Origin: Paguma larvata
Taxonomy: Eukaryota; Chordata; Mammalia; Carnivora; Viverridae
Assembly: GCA_030068075.1 (NCBI GenBank)
Contig: CM057843.1
Span: 11,488,001-11,552,000 of the forward strand
Direction: 5' to 3'
DNA length: 64,000 nucleotides
In this document: piece after piece, positions 47,314 to 57,459 of the stretch
Position numbering within the stretch: position 1 is the stretch's first letter
Layout of the letters: each line of letters starts with the position of its first letter
Notes under the pieces: generated by a model
The model's input: only the letters and a program-made list of their open reading frames with translations
The model's database searches: none
What the model was told of the DNA's origin: nothing
Translations under genes and position numbers: made by a program

Positions 47314-47529
47314 GGGGCGCCTGGGTGGCTCAGTTGGTTAAACGTCTGACTTTGGCTCAGGTCATGATCTCACAGTTAGTGAGTTTGAGCCCCACATTGG
47401 GCTCTGTGCTGACAGCTCAGAGCCTGGAGCCTGCTTTGGATTCTGTGTCTCCCTCTCTCTCTACTACTCCCCCACTCATGCACTCTGTCTTACTCTCTCA
47501 AAATTAAATAAACATTAAAAAATTTTTTT
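47314..47529 (+). mobile_element. Young CAN-SINE with perfect target duplication
   Basis: Head GGGGCGCCTGGGTGGCTCAG, which looks like the canonical sequence, and an AAATTAAATAAACATTAAAA tail. Flanked by an exact 16-bp duplication AAACTAAAGCTATCTC (47,297-47,312 and 47,530-47,545). Confidence 0.96.
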
Positions 47530-47545
47530 AAACTAAAGCTATCTC

Positions 47546-47830
47546 TTTTATTACTGCTTTTAATTTGTAGGCTTTCTTTATTGTTTTTTATTGTTTCCTT
47601 ACTGTTTCCAAGTATTCCATAATTCGTCTCATGATTTCCTTTTGAATCCAAAGTTTATCTAGTATACTTCACTTCATATTTAGTAATACCTTCTTAAATT
47701 TCTAGATATTTGGTGACTCTAAAGCCCTCCTTTTATTATTACTTTCTAACCTTAGTGCGTTATGGTTGGAGAAAATATTTGCATGCATGATGGTTCATGT
47801 CAATGGAGAACACACACATATTTCTTCTTT
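47546..47830 (-). repeat. Old L1 ORF2 relic, right of the SINE
   Basis: TAATTTGTAGGCTTTCTTTATTG in parts, AAGTTTATCTAGTATACTTC and 'GCGTTATGGTTGGAGAAAAT' continue the L1 complement sequence. Confidence 0.65.
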
Positions 47831-49190
47831 AGAACTTACTGAGACCTCCTTTGTGGCATGGTATATAGTGATATTTTCTTTTTGTTTAAAAGGATGGGTA
47901 TTCACTGTTAGGTACTGATATCACATGTATAATAAACTCATACTTAATCCTTTCCCTTTGCTGTGTTTTCTTCTGTATTTTTTTTCTCACTTACTACTTC
48001 CCATTTAATAGGTCTTTGTTTCTGAGACTGGTTTGAAAGTCACACATTCCAATTGAAAGCTAGGATGCTTTCCCTTAACCCAAAACACATGATTTTAATT
48101 TACACCCACAGATTTCCTAAACACATCTCTATTTTCCCCCAGAAAGACAGCTTACTTCTCATGCCCTCCTGCCCTTATATCCCCCTAGTCACATCCGCTA
48201 GAGAGAGTCGACACTGTCTAGCATTATTGAATTTTATTTCAGATGTTTTTTTATATTTTGCCTTTGCTCTTTCAGTCAGAAATAAACTCTGCTGTGTTAT
48301 TTTCTCACCCTATTTCCCAAGATTCTTACAGCATCTTCCTGGATGTGTTTTTTATTTCTTATTTGTGTGCTTCGTTCAAGAGCGTTTTCAAGGTCGATCT
48401 GTGTCTGGAGAACTTTTTAGGCCTTGTATAATTGAGAATAATTTAATTATGCTCTCAAATTAAGCAAATATTTGTATGGACATTAATTTTTATATTTAAA
48501 GTTATTTTCTTTAATACTTTCCAAATATTATTCAATTGTCTTCCTTTATCCAGTTGTGTTGGTACATCTGAATTTAATCTTATTATTGTTCCTTTGCATG
48601 TAATCCTCTCTTTCTCTCTGGAAACTTAAAGTGTTCTCTTTGTCTGAGATGTTCGTAAATTCCACTATGATGAGTACAGATTTTTAAAATTACTTTTGTT
48701 TAGAACTTCATAGGCTCTTCCATTCTAAAGTTGTGCATATACTGTATTTCTGAAACCCTAGGGCCATTACTCCTGAAATATTTCTTTCCCTCTGCTTTTT
48801 TCTGTCTTTTTATGGGACTCTCATTTTCTAGATGCTGGCATCTGAATTACATCCTCTCTCTCTCTCGCTCCCTGCCCTTTTATTCTTTATATTTTTATTC
48901 TTTATGGCTTGCTGCCTTTAGGAGAGTTACACTGTCTGATATTCTGGTTCACGAATTCATTCCTTACCTGTAGCCGTTCTTCTCTTTATCTTATCTGTTG
49001 AATGATTTACTTCAACTACTATGTTTTCATAACTAATATTTCCACTTTGTTCTTTTCATGTTTCATATTCTTAATACACACACTATTTGCTATAATATTT
49101 AATTTAAATTTATTTATCTTCTCATTATAAATTGTTCCTAAATCTGTTTACTGACAACATAGATCATTCTGTATTGTTGAGGGCTTTGTT
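47831..49190. other. No gene recognised; AT-rich DNA
   Basis: Possibly more old L1 in complement but too diverged to support. The 136-residue open frame at 48,053-48,463 is rich in Phe and Leu and has no recognisable domain. Confidence 0.45.
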
Positions 49191-49233
<43 letters not shown>

Positions 49234-49234
49234 T

Positions 49235-49268
<34 letters not shown>

Positions 49269-49428
49269 AGTGGAGGAGAGGAACAGAGAGAGAGAGAGAG
49301 AGAATCTTGAGCAGGCTCCAGGCTGAGTGTGGAGCCTGACACAGGGTTCAATCCCATGACCCTGGGATCACGACCTGAGGCAAAATCAAGAGTCAGACAC
49401 TCAGCAGACTGAGCCACCCAGGTGCCCC
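49191..49428 (-). mobile_element. CAN-SINE with (TTTA)n tail and long (GA)n
   Basis: Complement-strand SINE. Its tail has become a (TTTA)n microsatellite (49,191-49,234) next to a (GA)n run (49,239-49,266). Head at 49,428. Flanks GAGGGCTTTGTTTTA and GAGAGTTTTGTTTTA are the target duplication. Confidence 0.93.
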
Positions 49429-49525
49429 GAGAGTTTTGTTTTAATAGTTGCAAAGATTTTTTGACTCACAACCTTGAGGCAACAAGTGTTTATATAATTT
49501 CCTACTTTTATATGAAAAACATAAA

Positions 49526-49570
49526 GTATATATATATATATATAATATACATAATATATATACATATTTA
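49526..49570 (+). repeat. TATATA tract
   Basis: Alternating TA with interruptions, about 7.5 bases per ten in perfect alternation. Confidence 0.85.
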
Positions 49571-49960
49571 AAGTTGTAAACTGTTTGCCATTCAATATTG
49601 ACCTTACTTGCTAATATTTTGATCATGAACCCACTTTGCATGACCTCACTAATTGAATTATAGTGAACTAGAATAAAAGGCTGCACAGGCTTAGAATTAT
49701 AAACATTGCAAAAGACATTTCTCCTTGCAAAAAGTGGTAAGTAAAATAAATGAGTGCATAAGCAACTCTTAACATATTAACTTTAAAGCATGATGCAAAA
49801 TCCTGATTTTCCTAAACAATGTCAACCTCATGAAGAGATTCAGGGAGGGAAGGTGTCATAAGACAACTGTGGGGGTCAGAAGTGAAAAGCCTGAGGTAGA
49901 GATTTCTGTGAAGTTCCTCACTGGAGGGCCCGGAGGACACCTGCGGTAGCACTACAGAAG

Positions 49961-50914
49961 TCACCGGCCCCATGAAAAGAAGACTTTGCCCCTGAGAAAG
50001 CTCGCCAGGGCACACTTCATGTCCTTGTTCCGCAGGCTGTAAATGAAGGGGTTCAGCAAGGGAGTTACCACTGTGTACATGACAGCCGCTGCGGTGTCCT
50101 CTTCTATGGAGTTGGAGGAAGAGGACGAGGGGCACAGATAAGCCCTGATCACTGTCCCAAAGAACAGGGCAACAACAGCAAGGTGGGAGCCACAGGTAGA
50201 AAAGGCTTTGCACCTTCCCCGGGCAGAGGGGACTCTGAGGACGGCCGAGACAATGTGGACGTAAGAGACCAGGATGAGTATGAAGGGGATTAAAATGACT
50301 GCGCCCCCCAAGAAGAGAAGCACGAGCTCGTTGACCTGAGTGTCAGAGCAAGACACCTTCATCAGGGGTCCCAGATCACAGAAGAAGTCAGGAATGATCT
50401 TCTTCGAGCAAAAGGAAAGTCGAAAGATGAGGAAAGTGTGGGTCATGGCAACAAGACTCGTAAGGACCCAGCAGGCGGTAACCAGGAGGGCGCAGCGCTG
50501 GTGGCTCATGACTGTCTTATAGTGGAGAGGGTGGCAGATGGCCACGTAGCGGTCATAGGCCATTGTGGCCAGGAGAAAGATGTCCATGTCCCCAAAAGTC
50601 AAGAAGAAGTAGAGCTGAACCAGGCATCCTGCGTAGGAAATGGACCTGCTCTGGGTCTGGATATTCACCAGGGCCTTGGGCACGGTGGTGGAGGTGAAAA
50701 GGATGTCGGCACAGGACAGGCTGGCGAGGAAGAAGTACATGGGTGTGTGAAGACGCGCGTCGGTGCCAATGGCCAGAACGATGAGCAGGTTCCCGGCCAC
50801 AGTGATGACATACATCCACAGGAACAGCAGGAAGAGGACGCGCTGCTGCTCTGGCCGCTCCGAGAGTCCCCAGAGGAGGAACTCGAAGACGCGGGTCTGG
50901 TTCCCTCCTGCCAT
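49961..50914 (-). CDS. Olfactory receptor, OR1 family (intact)
   Basis: A 317-residue seven-transmembrane odorant receptor. Motifs: N-glycosylation NQT at 5-7; GN in TM1 (41-42); [13 protein letters not shown] at 55-67 (the usual NLS is SLS here); Cys97; [10 protein letters not shown] at 118-127; loop-2 cysteines 169, 179 and 189; [10 protein letters not shown] at 236-245; [12 protein letters not shown] at 285-296. The third extracellular loop region has five serines in a row (263-267) followed by two glutamates (271-272). The C-terminal half resembles what I recall of OR1E, while the N-terminal half is less specific. OR1R or OR1P would be alternatives. The start is a true ATG just after a strong splice-acceptor-like site. 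Same strand as the OR1D-type gene, 17.5 kb away. Confidence 0.94.
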   Translation of the reverse strand: MAGGNQTRVFEFLLWGLSERPEQQRVLFLLFLWMYVITVAGNLLIVLAIGTDARLHTPMYFFLASLSCADILFTSTTVPKALVNIQTQSRSISYAGCLVQLYFFLTFGDMDIFLLATMAYDRYVAICHPLHYKTVMSHQRCALLVTACWVLTSLVAMTHTFLIFRLSFCSKKIIPDFFCDLGPLMKVSCSDTQVNELVLLFLGGAVILIPFILILVSYVHIVSAVLRVPSARGRCKAFSTCGSHLAVVALFFGTVIRAYLCPSSSSSNSIEEDTAAAVMYTVVTPLLNPFIYSLRNKDMKCALASFLRGKVFFSWGR

Positions 50915-50925
50915 GAGCCCCGAAC

Positions 50926-50942
50926 TCTGAGGAAGAGACCTG
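50926..50942 (-). promoter_or_regulatory. Probable 3' splice site before the OR1 start
   Basis: On the minus strand the sequence reads GGTCTCTTCCTCAG then 12 bases to the ATG at 50,914. The AG is at 50,928-50,927. A strong pyrimidine tract supports a 5' non-coding exon spliced to the coding exon. Confidence 0.65.
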
Positions 50943-51239
50943 CAGTGAGACCCATTAAAACTCTCTAAACATACTTCGCTCTAGATGATTGATAGACATG
51001 CCATTCTCCGAACTCCAGAGAGGAACGAGTGACCATAATGTGTCTGTGTTGATCACATACTATGTGCACTGTATATTTTTATTAAAACTTACTAAAGGCA
51101 ATGTGTTAGGAAGGGTGAGAGACACAATGTAAGAGAATTAAAGTAGATTTTTTTTCCTGGTTTATTTCTCTACACTTCTTTCTGTCCCAGATTTCTTTAG
51201 TTACAATCTGTTTCTTCAGCTGTGCTCTCAAGGGCGTCA

Positions 51240-51370
51240 GGAAGTTCTCATTCACTCACTCATCGATTTATTCATTCATTCCACAGAGACTAAGCACCAG
51301 CTCTGGACCTGGTAGAGTGCCAGGTTAATAGGATACTGAAAATCCTTACCTCTGGAGAATTTTCAATCTC
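51240..51370 (+). repeat. Old interspersed repeat, unassigned
   Basis: 'TCACTCACTCATCGATTTAT' and 'ATTTTCAATCTCATGGGATA' fit the same old family as at 8,700 and 22,940. Confidence 0.45.
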
Positions 51371-51410
51371 ATGGGATAGACATAACTGCCTATATGGAAA
51401 TCCTTTAATA

Positions 51411-51617
51411 GTTTTTAATGTTTTTATTTATTTTTGAAAGGGAGAGGGACAGAGGACAAGCAGGGAGGGACAGAGAGGGAGACACAAAATCAGAAGCAGG
51501 TTTCAGGCTCTGACCTATCAGCACAGAGCCCAACGCGCGGCTTGAACTCATGAACCGCAAGATCATGACCTCAGCTGAAGTCAGATGCTTAACCGACTGA
51601 GCTAGCCAGGCACCCCT
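51411..51617 (-). mobile_element. CAN-SINE
   Basis: Complement-strand SINE ending in a T-rich tail at 51,411 and with head GGGTGCCTGGCTAGCTCAG at 51,617 (read on minus). Lies about 500 bases upstream of the OR1 gene. Confidence 0.9.
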
Positions 51618-51861
51618 AAGTCCTATAACATTTTGGTCCAGGGTTCTCTACCCATTCGACTGTCCACAAATCACTCTCAGCCCCCGACTACCTGTTCTGA
51701 TCCCTAATGCCCCAAATTGCATATTATCCATTCTGCCAGAAATCAATTTAACAAGAAGCTGTTTAATAAAGCTATGTACAGTTAACTCTTCTCCAGGTAT
51801 CTAGGATGACAAAAAAGAAACCGTAATCTCCAACCTCCAAAATTTCCAAAGCTGGTTGTGT

Positions 51862-51915
51862 ACACACACACACACACAAACACACACGTGCGTGCGCATG
51901 CGCACGCACACACAT
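51862..51915 (+). repeat. (CA)n with a GC-rich perfect palindrome
   Basis: A CA repeat passes into an alternating purine-pyrimidine stretch from 51,880 to 51,915. It includes a perfect 22-bp palindrome at 51,888-51,909, centred on CGCATGCG. Confidence 0.95.
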
Positions 51916-52700
51916 TTCTGAGACAAAGCAGACTGAGGCAGAAAAGGAAGGCTTTCCAGACCATAAATGTCATTCAGGATCTTAGCAGATGGATGATGGC
52001 AGCGTACTGAGGCCAACCCTTGAACAAAGGCCAGGCAGCAGGAAGCTCTAGATAAGGTCAGAGATGGGGAGAATAGGCTTCGAGTGTGAGGTGCAGGGGG
52101 GATTGCAATCTAAGAGAATGTTAGAAAGGGAACTAAGAGTCAAATTTGGGACTGTTTGGAAAGGGACGTAAAGAATCTGGAACTTGATTCTGTATGTTAT
52201 AAAGACCACAAAAGCTATTTTGAGCAGGAAGTGGTCTCAGTGCCCGAGTGGGCTCAATACATGAAAATCGCACTCCTTTCCCATGTGTGGAACCAACCGA
52301 GGGTCAGTCATGGAGTCGGTCAATCAGATGGAGAAAAGGAATCATCTTTGTTACTGAAAAAGACTAGGTCGGAGAATCTATCTTAGCTGTGTTCACTGAG
52401 CTTTGTAATACTCTTCCAAAATTAAATCTATTTTCCCCTTTCATAGGCTTAGCTGGACATTATGGGCCACCACAGAAAGGAAGAGCCTGTCCTCATAAAA
52501 CATAAAATGTGGAAGAAGAAAACAAAGTGAGTTTTTCCTAAAAGTGATCAGAATCCTCATGAGAACAGAGAAGCTGAGGTCCAAAATTCAGCATTTAGAG
52601 AAGTCGCTCCAGGTATTAGGAGAGCAGAAGGCCAGGGCTATTAGTCTAGAAAGACATATCCGACATAAATAAACTTCTGTCACCCAATGTAGATCAAGAG
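51916..52700. other. No gene recognised
   Basis: Intergenic sequence upstream of the OR1 gene, with a possible old-repeat segment at about 52,020-52,250. No promoter elements are distinctive enough to call. Confidence 0.45.
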
Positions 52701-52707
52701 ATTAAAA

Positions 52708-52800
52708 AGTAAATAAGGACAGGGGCTTAGTTGTTAGAGCATACGACTGTTGATCCTGGGTCATAAGTTCAAACCCCAATTGAGGGTAGAGTTTACTTTA
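52708..52800 (+). mobile_element. Older tRNA-derived SINE head
   Basis: Reads as a diverged tRNA-like head (TTAGTTGTTAGAGCATACG, then GGGTCATAAGTTCAAACCCC) followed directly by an A/T-rich end. A B-box-like GTTCAAACCCC is visible near 52,768. It lacks the long TC-rich body, so it is an older subtype or a short form. Confidence 0.75.
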
Positions 52801-52816
52801 AAAAATTTTTATCCTT

Positions 52817-53030
52817 GGGGCGCCTGGGTGGCTCAGTCGGGTAAGCGACTGACTTCGGCTCAGGTCATGAACTAATGGTTATGAGTTGGAGCTCCACATC
52901 AGACTCTGTGCTGACAGCTCGGAGCCTGGAGCCTGCTTTGGGATTCTGTGACTCCCTCTCTCTCTGCCCCTTCCCTTCTTGAGCTCTGTCTCTCTCTTGC
53001 TCTCTCGAAAAATAAACATTAAAAAAATTA
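52817..53030 (+). mobile_element. CAN-SINE inserted in an older SINE tail
   Basis: Head GGGGCGCCTGGGTGGCTCAG and tail AAAAATAAACATTAAAAAAA. Target duplications AAAAATTTTTATCCTT (52,801-52,816) and AAAAAATTTTATCCTT (53,031-53,046). The site is the A/T-rich end of the older SINE. Confidence 0.94.
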
Positions 53031-53385
53031 AAAAAATTTTATCCTTGAAAACACTTTAAAAAAGTAAGAACAGAGAATACTAAACAAAATAATAAGATAT
53101 GTGTGTGAATATATGCATATAAATTTTAAGTATAAATATATATGTATATTTATATTATTTAAACATATATATTTATATTATATATGTAAAACTCTTTTTT
53201 AAATTAAAAAAAATTTTATCCTTACAACACTTAAAAAAAGTAAGAACAGAGAATATTAAGCAAAATAATAAGATATGTGTGTGAATATATGGATATGAAT
53301 TTTAAGTATAAATATGTATATACATTTATGTTATATAAATATAAATTATATTATATATTTATATTATATATGTAAATGTATATAT
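53031..53385 (+). repeat. Tandem duplication of ~177 bp, AT-rich
   Basis: Two adjacent copies starting with 'ATTTTATCCTT', then 'AAAAAAGTAAGAACAGAGAATA' in parts and 'AAATAATAAGATATGTGTGTG'. ATCCTT occurs at 53,041 and 53,218, giving a period of 177. The first copy contains the right target-site sequence of the SINE. Copies differ by scattered changes. Confidence 0.85.
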
Positions 53386-53889
53386 AACATATATCACTGT
53401 GCTCCAGTAATAAATACACTTTACTTTCAAATTCCTATAGAGCATCTTAAAAAAAGACAATACACAAGTCCACAGAGAAAACTTCAAGAAATTCTAAAGT
53501 GCAGTAATAATTCACTTATCTGACAAAATTGCCACAAAAGTAGACATTAATAACAAAGTCAAAAAAACAAAAAATAGCCATTCAACTTGTAAAAGATGTT
53601 TCAAGTATGTCTATTTAGTAACTCTCAGATCTAAAAGAGAAATAAAAATCTAAATTTCAGAATTTTTAGAAAATAATAATAGCAATGCTATATACCAGAG
53701 TCTATGCAATACAATCAAAATAATCAAAGTAAAGTTCATTGCCTTAAACACATGAATAAGAGTAAATAATACATAAATTAAGCATCCGACACAAAATGAA
53801 CAACAAAAATAAACTGTATGTGGACAAGATTAAAGTCAAAGTGAAGTTTAAAATCAGAAAACAAATAAAATAAAAACAAGACAAAACAA

Positions 53890-54120
53890 CAGCAAACAGT
53901 TCTTTGGTCTCTTTCAACAACTGGTGCCAGGACAACTGGGTGTCCATCTGCAAAAGAACAAATTGGGACCTTCTCCCTTAGATCAGTCAAAAGTAACTCA
54001 AAATGGATCAAAGACCTGGCTGTAAGAGTTAAAAAATATAACAATCGTAGAAGAAAATATAGGCATAAATCTTCGTGACTTTGGATTAGCTGATAGTTAC
54101 TTAGATATGACACAAAACTC

Positions 54121-54188
<68 letters not shown>

Positions 54189-54189
54189 A

Positions 54190-54223
<34 letters not shown>

Positions 54224-55255
54224 ATTGCATTTCATCAGAACTTAAAACATTTCTACTTCAAAGGATACCATCAAGAATGTGAAAAGACAACACATAAAGT
54301 GGGAGAAAATTTTGCAGATCATATATCGGATAAGAGATTTTCTTCTGGAATATATAAAGAAAAATGACAACTCGGAAAGACAACTATTACGATTTTAAAA
54401 TGAGCAAAGGACCTGTGTAGACATTTCCCCAAAGAAGGCAATCAATAAGCACATAAAAAATGTTCCATCCATCAGCCATCAGGGACACGCACATCAAAAC
54501 CACAATGAGACACCACCTCGCTATCCTCTAGAATGACTAGAATCGGTAATCACGTGAGAGGTGTGGAGGGTGGGGGAAAGTCAAAACCCTTATACGCTGC
54601 TAGTGCTGATGTAAAATGTTTCAGTATTTTGGGGAAACATTCTGACAAAAGGCTTCTCAAAAGGCTAAACATAGAAATACTCATATGACCCAGCAATTCC
54701 ACTCCCCAGTATACTCAAGAGAAATGAAAACATACATCCACACAAAAACTTGTACACAAATGTTCGTTAGCAGCGTTATTCATAACAGACAAAACCTGAA
54801 AATGACCCAGATGTCCATCAACTGGTGAATAGATAAATAAAATATAGTACATCCATAAAATGAAATAGTATTTGGCCTTAAAAAGAAATGAAGTACTTCT
54901 ACATGCTACGACATGGGTGGACCTTGAAAACATGACACTAAGTGAAAACAGCCAGACACAGAGGACAACATATTGTTTAATTCAGTTTATAGAGAATTTC
55001 CCAAACAGGCAAATGTAGAGAGACAGTAAGTAGATTAGTGGCTGCCTAAGGCTTGGAGGGGTGGACAAGGGGGGGTGATAGCTAAGAAGTATAGCATTTT
55101 TTTGGGAGGGGATGAAAATGTTGTAAACTTATTACGGTGATTGTTGCACAATTCAGTGAACACAGAATATGATAAAAAGCCATCAAACTGTACACTTTGG
55201 ATGTACTGCATGGTATGCAAATTGTATATACTGAAAAAAATCAATATAAGAGATG
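53890..55255 (+). mobile_element. L1 3' part (ORF2 C-terminal region and 3' UTR)
   Basis: Plus-orientation L1: 'CAACTGGTGCCAGGACAACT', 'CAAAATGGATCAAAGACCTG', 'ATGACCCAGCAATTCCACTC' and 'AATAGTATTTGGCCTTAAAA' occur in the order of ORF2, then 3' UTR phrases at 55,030-55,230. It carries frameshifts and a long GAAA array, so it is inert. Confidence 0.88.
54120..54223 (+). repeat. (GAAA)n microsatellite inside L1
   Basis: About 26 GAAA units with one GAAGGAAG interruption near 54,187-54,194. It probably grew from an A-rich part of the L1. Confidence 0.97.
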
Positions 55256-55521
55256 TCACTTGTTAACCTAATCAAGCAAAAAGAATGGGGGGGGGGGAAG
55301 GAGAGAAACACACAAATAAACTAAATAAGAAACGACAAGGGGGACATAAACCAAAAAAAGAAATTATTTAAGATCATAAGACTACTTAGCTAGAGTCCGG
55401 GCAAATCAATGTGTAATTCTAGATGAAATGAAAAATCTTTGGAGAATACAATGTACCAAAATTACCCCTGGGGTAGGTAAAAAGTATAAGCCAGCCAACA
55501 TCCACAAAGAAAAATAAATGT

Positions 55522-55635
55522 TGGGGCACTTGGGTGGCCCAGTTGGTCAAGTATCTCCTCTTGGTTTCAGCTCGGTCTTGACTTCACGGTCCACGAGATC
55601 GAGCCCCACATCAGGCTCTGCACTAACACAGAGAT
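55522..55635 (+). mobile_element. CAN-SINE, 3'-truncated
   Basis: GGGGCACTTGGGTGGCCCAG head and body to 'CATCAGGCTCTGCACTAACA', then unrelated sequence. No tail. Confidence 0.85.
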
Positions 55636-55639
55636 TTTC

Positions 55640-56040
55640 TACAGCACAGTACTGTACATGTGTTTTCCTCATGATCTTAATAACGTTTCCTTTTCTCAAG
55701 TTTACTTTGCTGTAAGAATTCAGCATATAATACATATAACATACAAAATATGTATTAGTCTAATGTTTATGTTACGAGTAAGGCTTCTGGTCAACAGTAG
55801 GCTCTAATAGTTAAGTTTTGGGGGAGTCTAAAGTTAGACACAGATTTTCATATTGGGGGGTCGGCACCCCAACACTGACATTGTTCAAGGGTCAAATGTA
55901 ATCCTCCTTCAGGGATGATGGAAAACAACCAATAGCAAAAATACAATATAGCACACCTGTCAACGAGCCGCTCCCTAAAGAAGTGTCAGGATCACCCAGT
56001 TCAACAGATCTACCTTTAAAAGGTAGACAATCTCTTTTCC
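55640..56040. other. No gene recognised
   Basis: AT-rich intergenic sequence between two SINEs, with no supported gene. Confidence 0.5.
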
Positions 56041-56043
56041 TTT

Positions 56044-56232
56044 TCTTTTTTTAAATTTATGTATTATTTTGAGAGAGAGACAGAGAGAGAGCAGGACAGA
56101 GAGAGAAAGAAAGAGAGAATCCCAAGCAGGCTCTGTGCTGACAGCACAGAGCTCAGTCCCAGAACCGCGAGATCATGACCTGAGCCGAAATCAAGAGTCA
56201 GAGGCTTAACTGACTGAGCCACCAGGTGCCCT
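56044..56232 (-). mobile_element. CAN-SINE
   Basis: Complement-strand SINE with T-rich end near 56,044 and head at 56,232. GACAATCTCTTTTCC before and GACAATCTCTTTCTC after form the target duplication. Its head and right flank were later copied to 57,397-57,457. Confidence 0.92.
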
Positions 56233-56279
56233 GACAATCTCTTTCTCTAATCAGAATATAGGAAGAGAAGGCAAATTTC

Positions 56280-57030
56280 CAAAATCTTATCATAAAGCAA
56301 CGATAATGGTGATTTTGAAATCTGGTAAGTATTGTACAAAAAAAAAAAAATTCGGGAGGACACAAGAAAATCAACTGAAAAACAGTAAGACTAGCGAGGA
56401 TAGGAACATGTTGTGGAATCGACAGAAACGAATCAGTCCATCCATATATAAAAACAACGTCCAGTTAGGAGATGTTGTGAAAGAGAAGAGCCCATTTATA
56501 ATAGCACCCGAAAAAGGCAAAGTACCTAAGAGAAAAAAAAAAAACCCTTAAAAACAAGTGTTTAAGATCAATACGAGGAACGCTTTGCCACCCTAAGTAA
56601 AGCACTGATTTGGGTGAGAATATCAAACGGTGTTCAAGCCATTCAGTGAGTGCGTGGTGGGGAACTGGATGTTTGTTTGATGCCAGATTACCACCACGCA
56701 GATTCTTCCCTGGTCACAGGAGGGGAGATGTGACTATGCAATGGAGGAATCGGGCTATCGGTTCACAAATCCGGTGGTGAAGCTGACTCTCGAGCAATCG
56801 CGTCACACATTATAACAGGATGTGTTTTAGCCCAAAAATATTGAACTTAAATGTTATCAGACTGCTAGCAACAACTTCCAGTTACAGAAGTACAGGATGT
56901 CAAGGAGTAAGCTGGCTCCAAAAGGAAACACGTAAGTCCTCAGGATAGGACGCCTTAGGCTTTTACGTGCGTAGGAGTTACCAAGGGCACGCAAGTCAAT
57001 GCAGATTTGCATTTCAGTGGATCTTGGTTG
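56280..57030. other. No gene recognised
   Basis: Intergenic sequence. 'GAGCCCATTTATAATAGCAC' near 56,487 is reminiscent of L1 ORF2, but I cannot support the call over a longer stretch. Confidence 0.4.
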
Positions 57031-57034
57031 TGGG

Positions 57035-57118
57035 GGGGTGTCCGAGATTCTGCATTTCTAACAAGCTCTTCCTGATGCTGCTCCCCCCGCCCCCATCAGT
57101 GAACCTGACTTTGAGAAA
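57035..57118 (+). repeat. MER5-like (hAT-Charlie) relic
   Basis: 'TCTGCATTTCTAACAAGCTC' followed by CTGATGCTGCTCC and GACTTTGAGAAAGC matches the right half of MER5-type elements. Confidence 0.6.
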
Positions 57119-57396
57119 GCGGAGACGGGAGCAATCTCTTCAAGCAGTCACTGTTGTGAAAACCTGAAATGCTAGAGATGAAAAATCTATAACAAGATTC
57201 GTCACAACCAAATGCAGAGCAAGGGCCAGGATTAAATTCCTATTTTGACAAACCAATTGAAAAAGACACTTCTGAGGATAAGTGAAGACATTTAAATATA
57301 AACTAGGACTGGATAATAGTAAGGAATGATTATTAATTGGATCGGTGTGAAAATGCTATGTAAGGTATATAGAAAAGGGTTTTTTAAGAGACATGT

Positions 57397-57457
57397 GCCA
57401 CCAGGTGCCCTGACAATCTCTTTCTCTAATCAGAATATAGAAAGAGAAGGCAAATTT
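57397..57457 (+). repeat. 61-bp dispersed duplicate of 56,218-56,278
   Basis: The two 61-base segments differ at one position. The copied piece spans the SINE head, its target-site sequence and the unique flank, so it is not an independent SINE insertion. Confidence 0.93.
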
Positions 57458-57459
57458 GT

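Noticed and set aside
50438..50968. 176-residue open frame opposite the OR1 gene
   Set aside because: Same antisense effect as above, with His/Gly/Glu-rich low-information sequence.
53778..54230. 150-residue frame rich in Phe-Leu-Ser
   Set aside because: It is the translation of the GAAA array on the complement strand plus L1 remnants.
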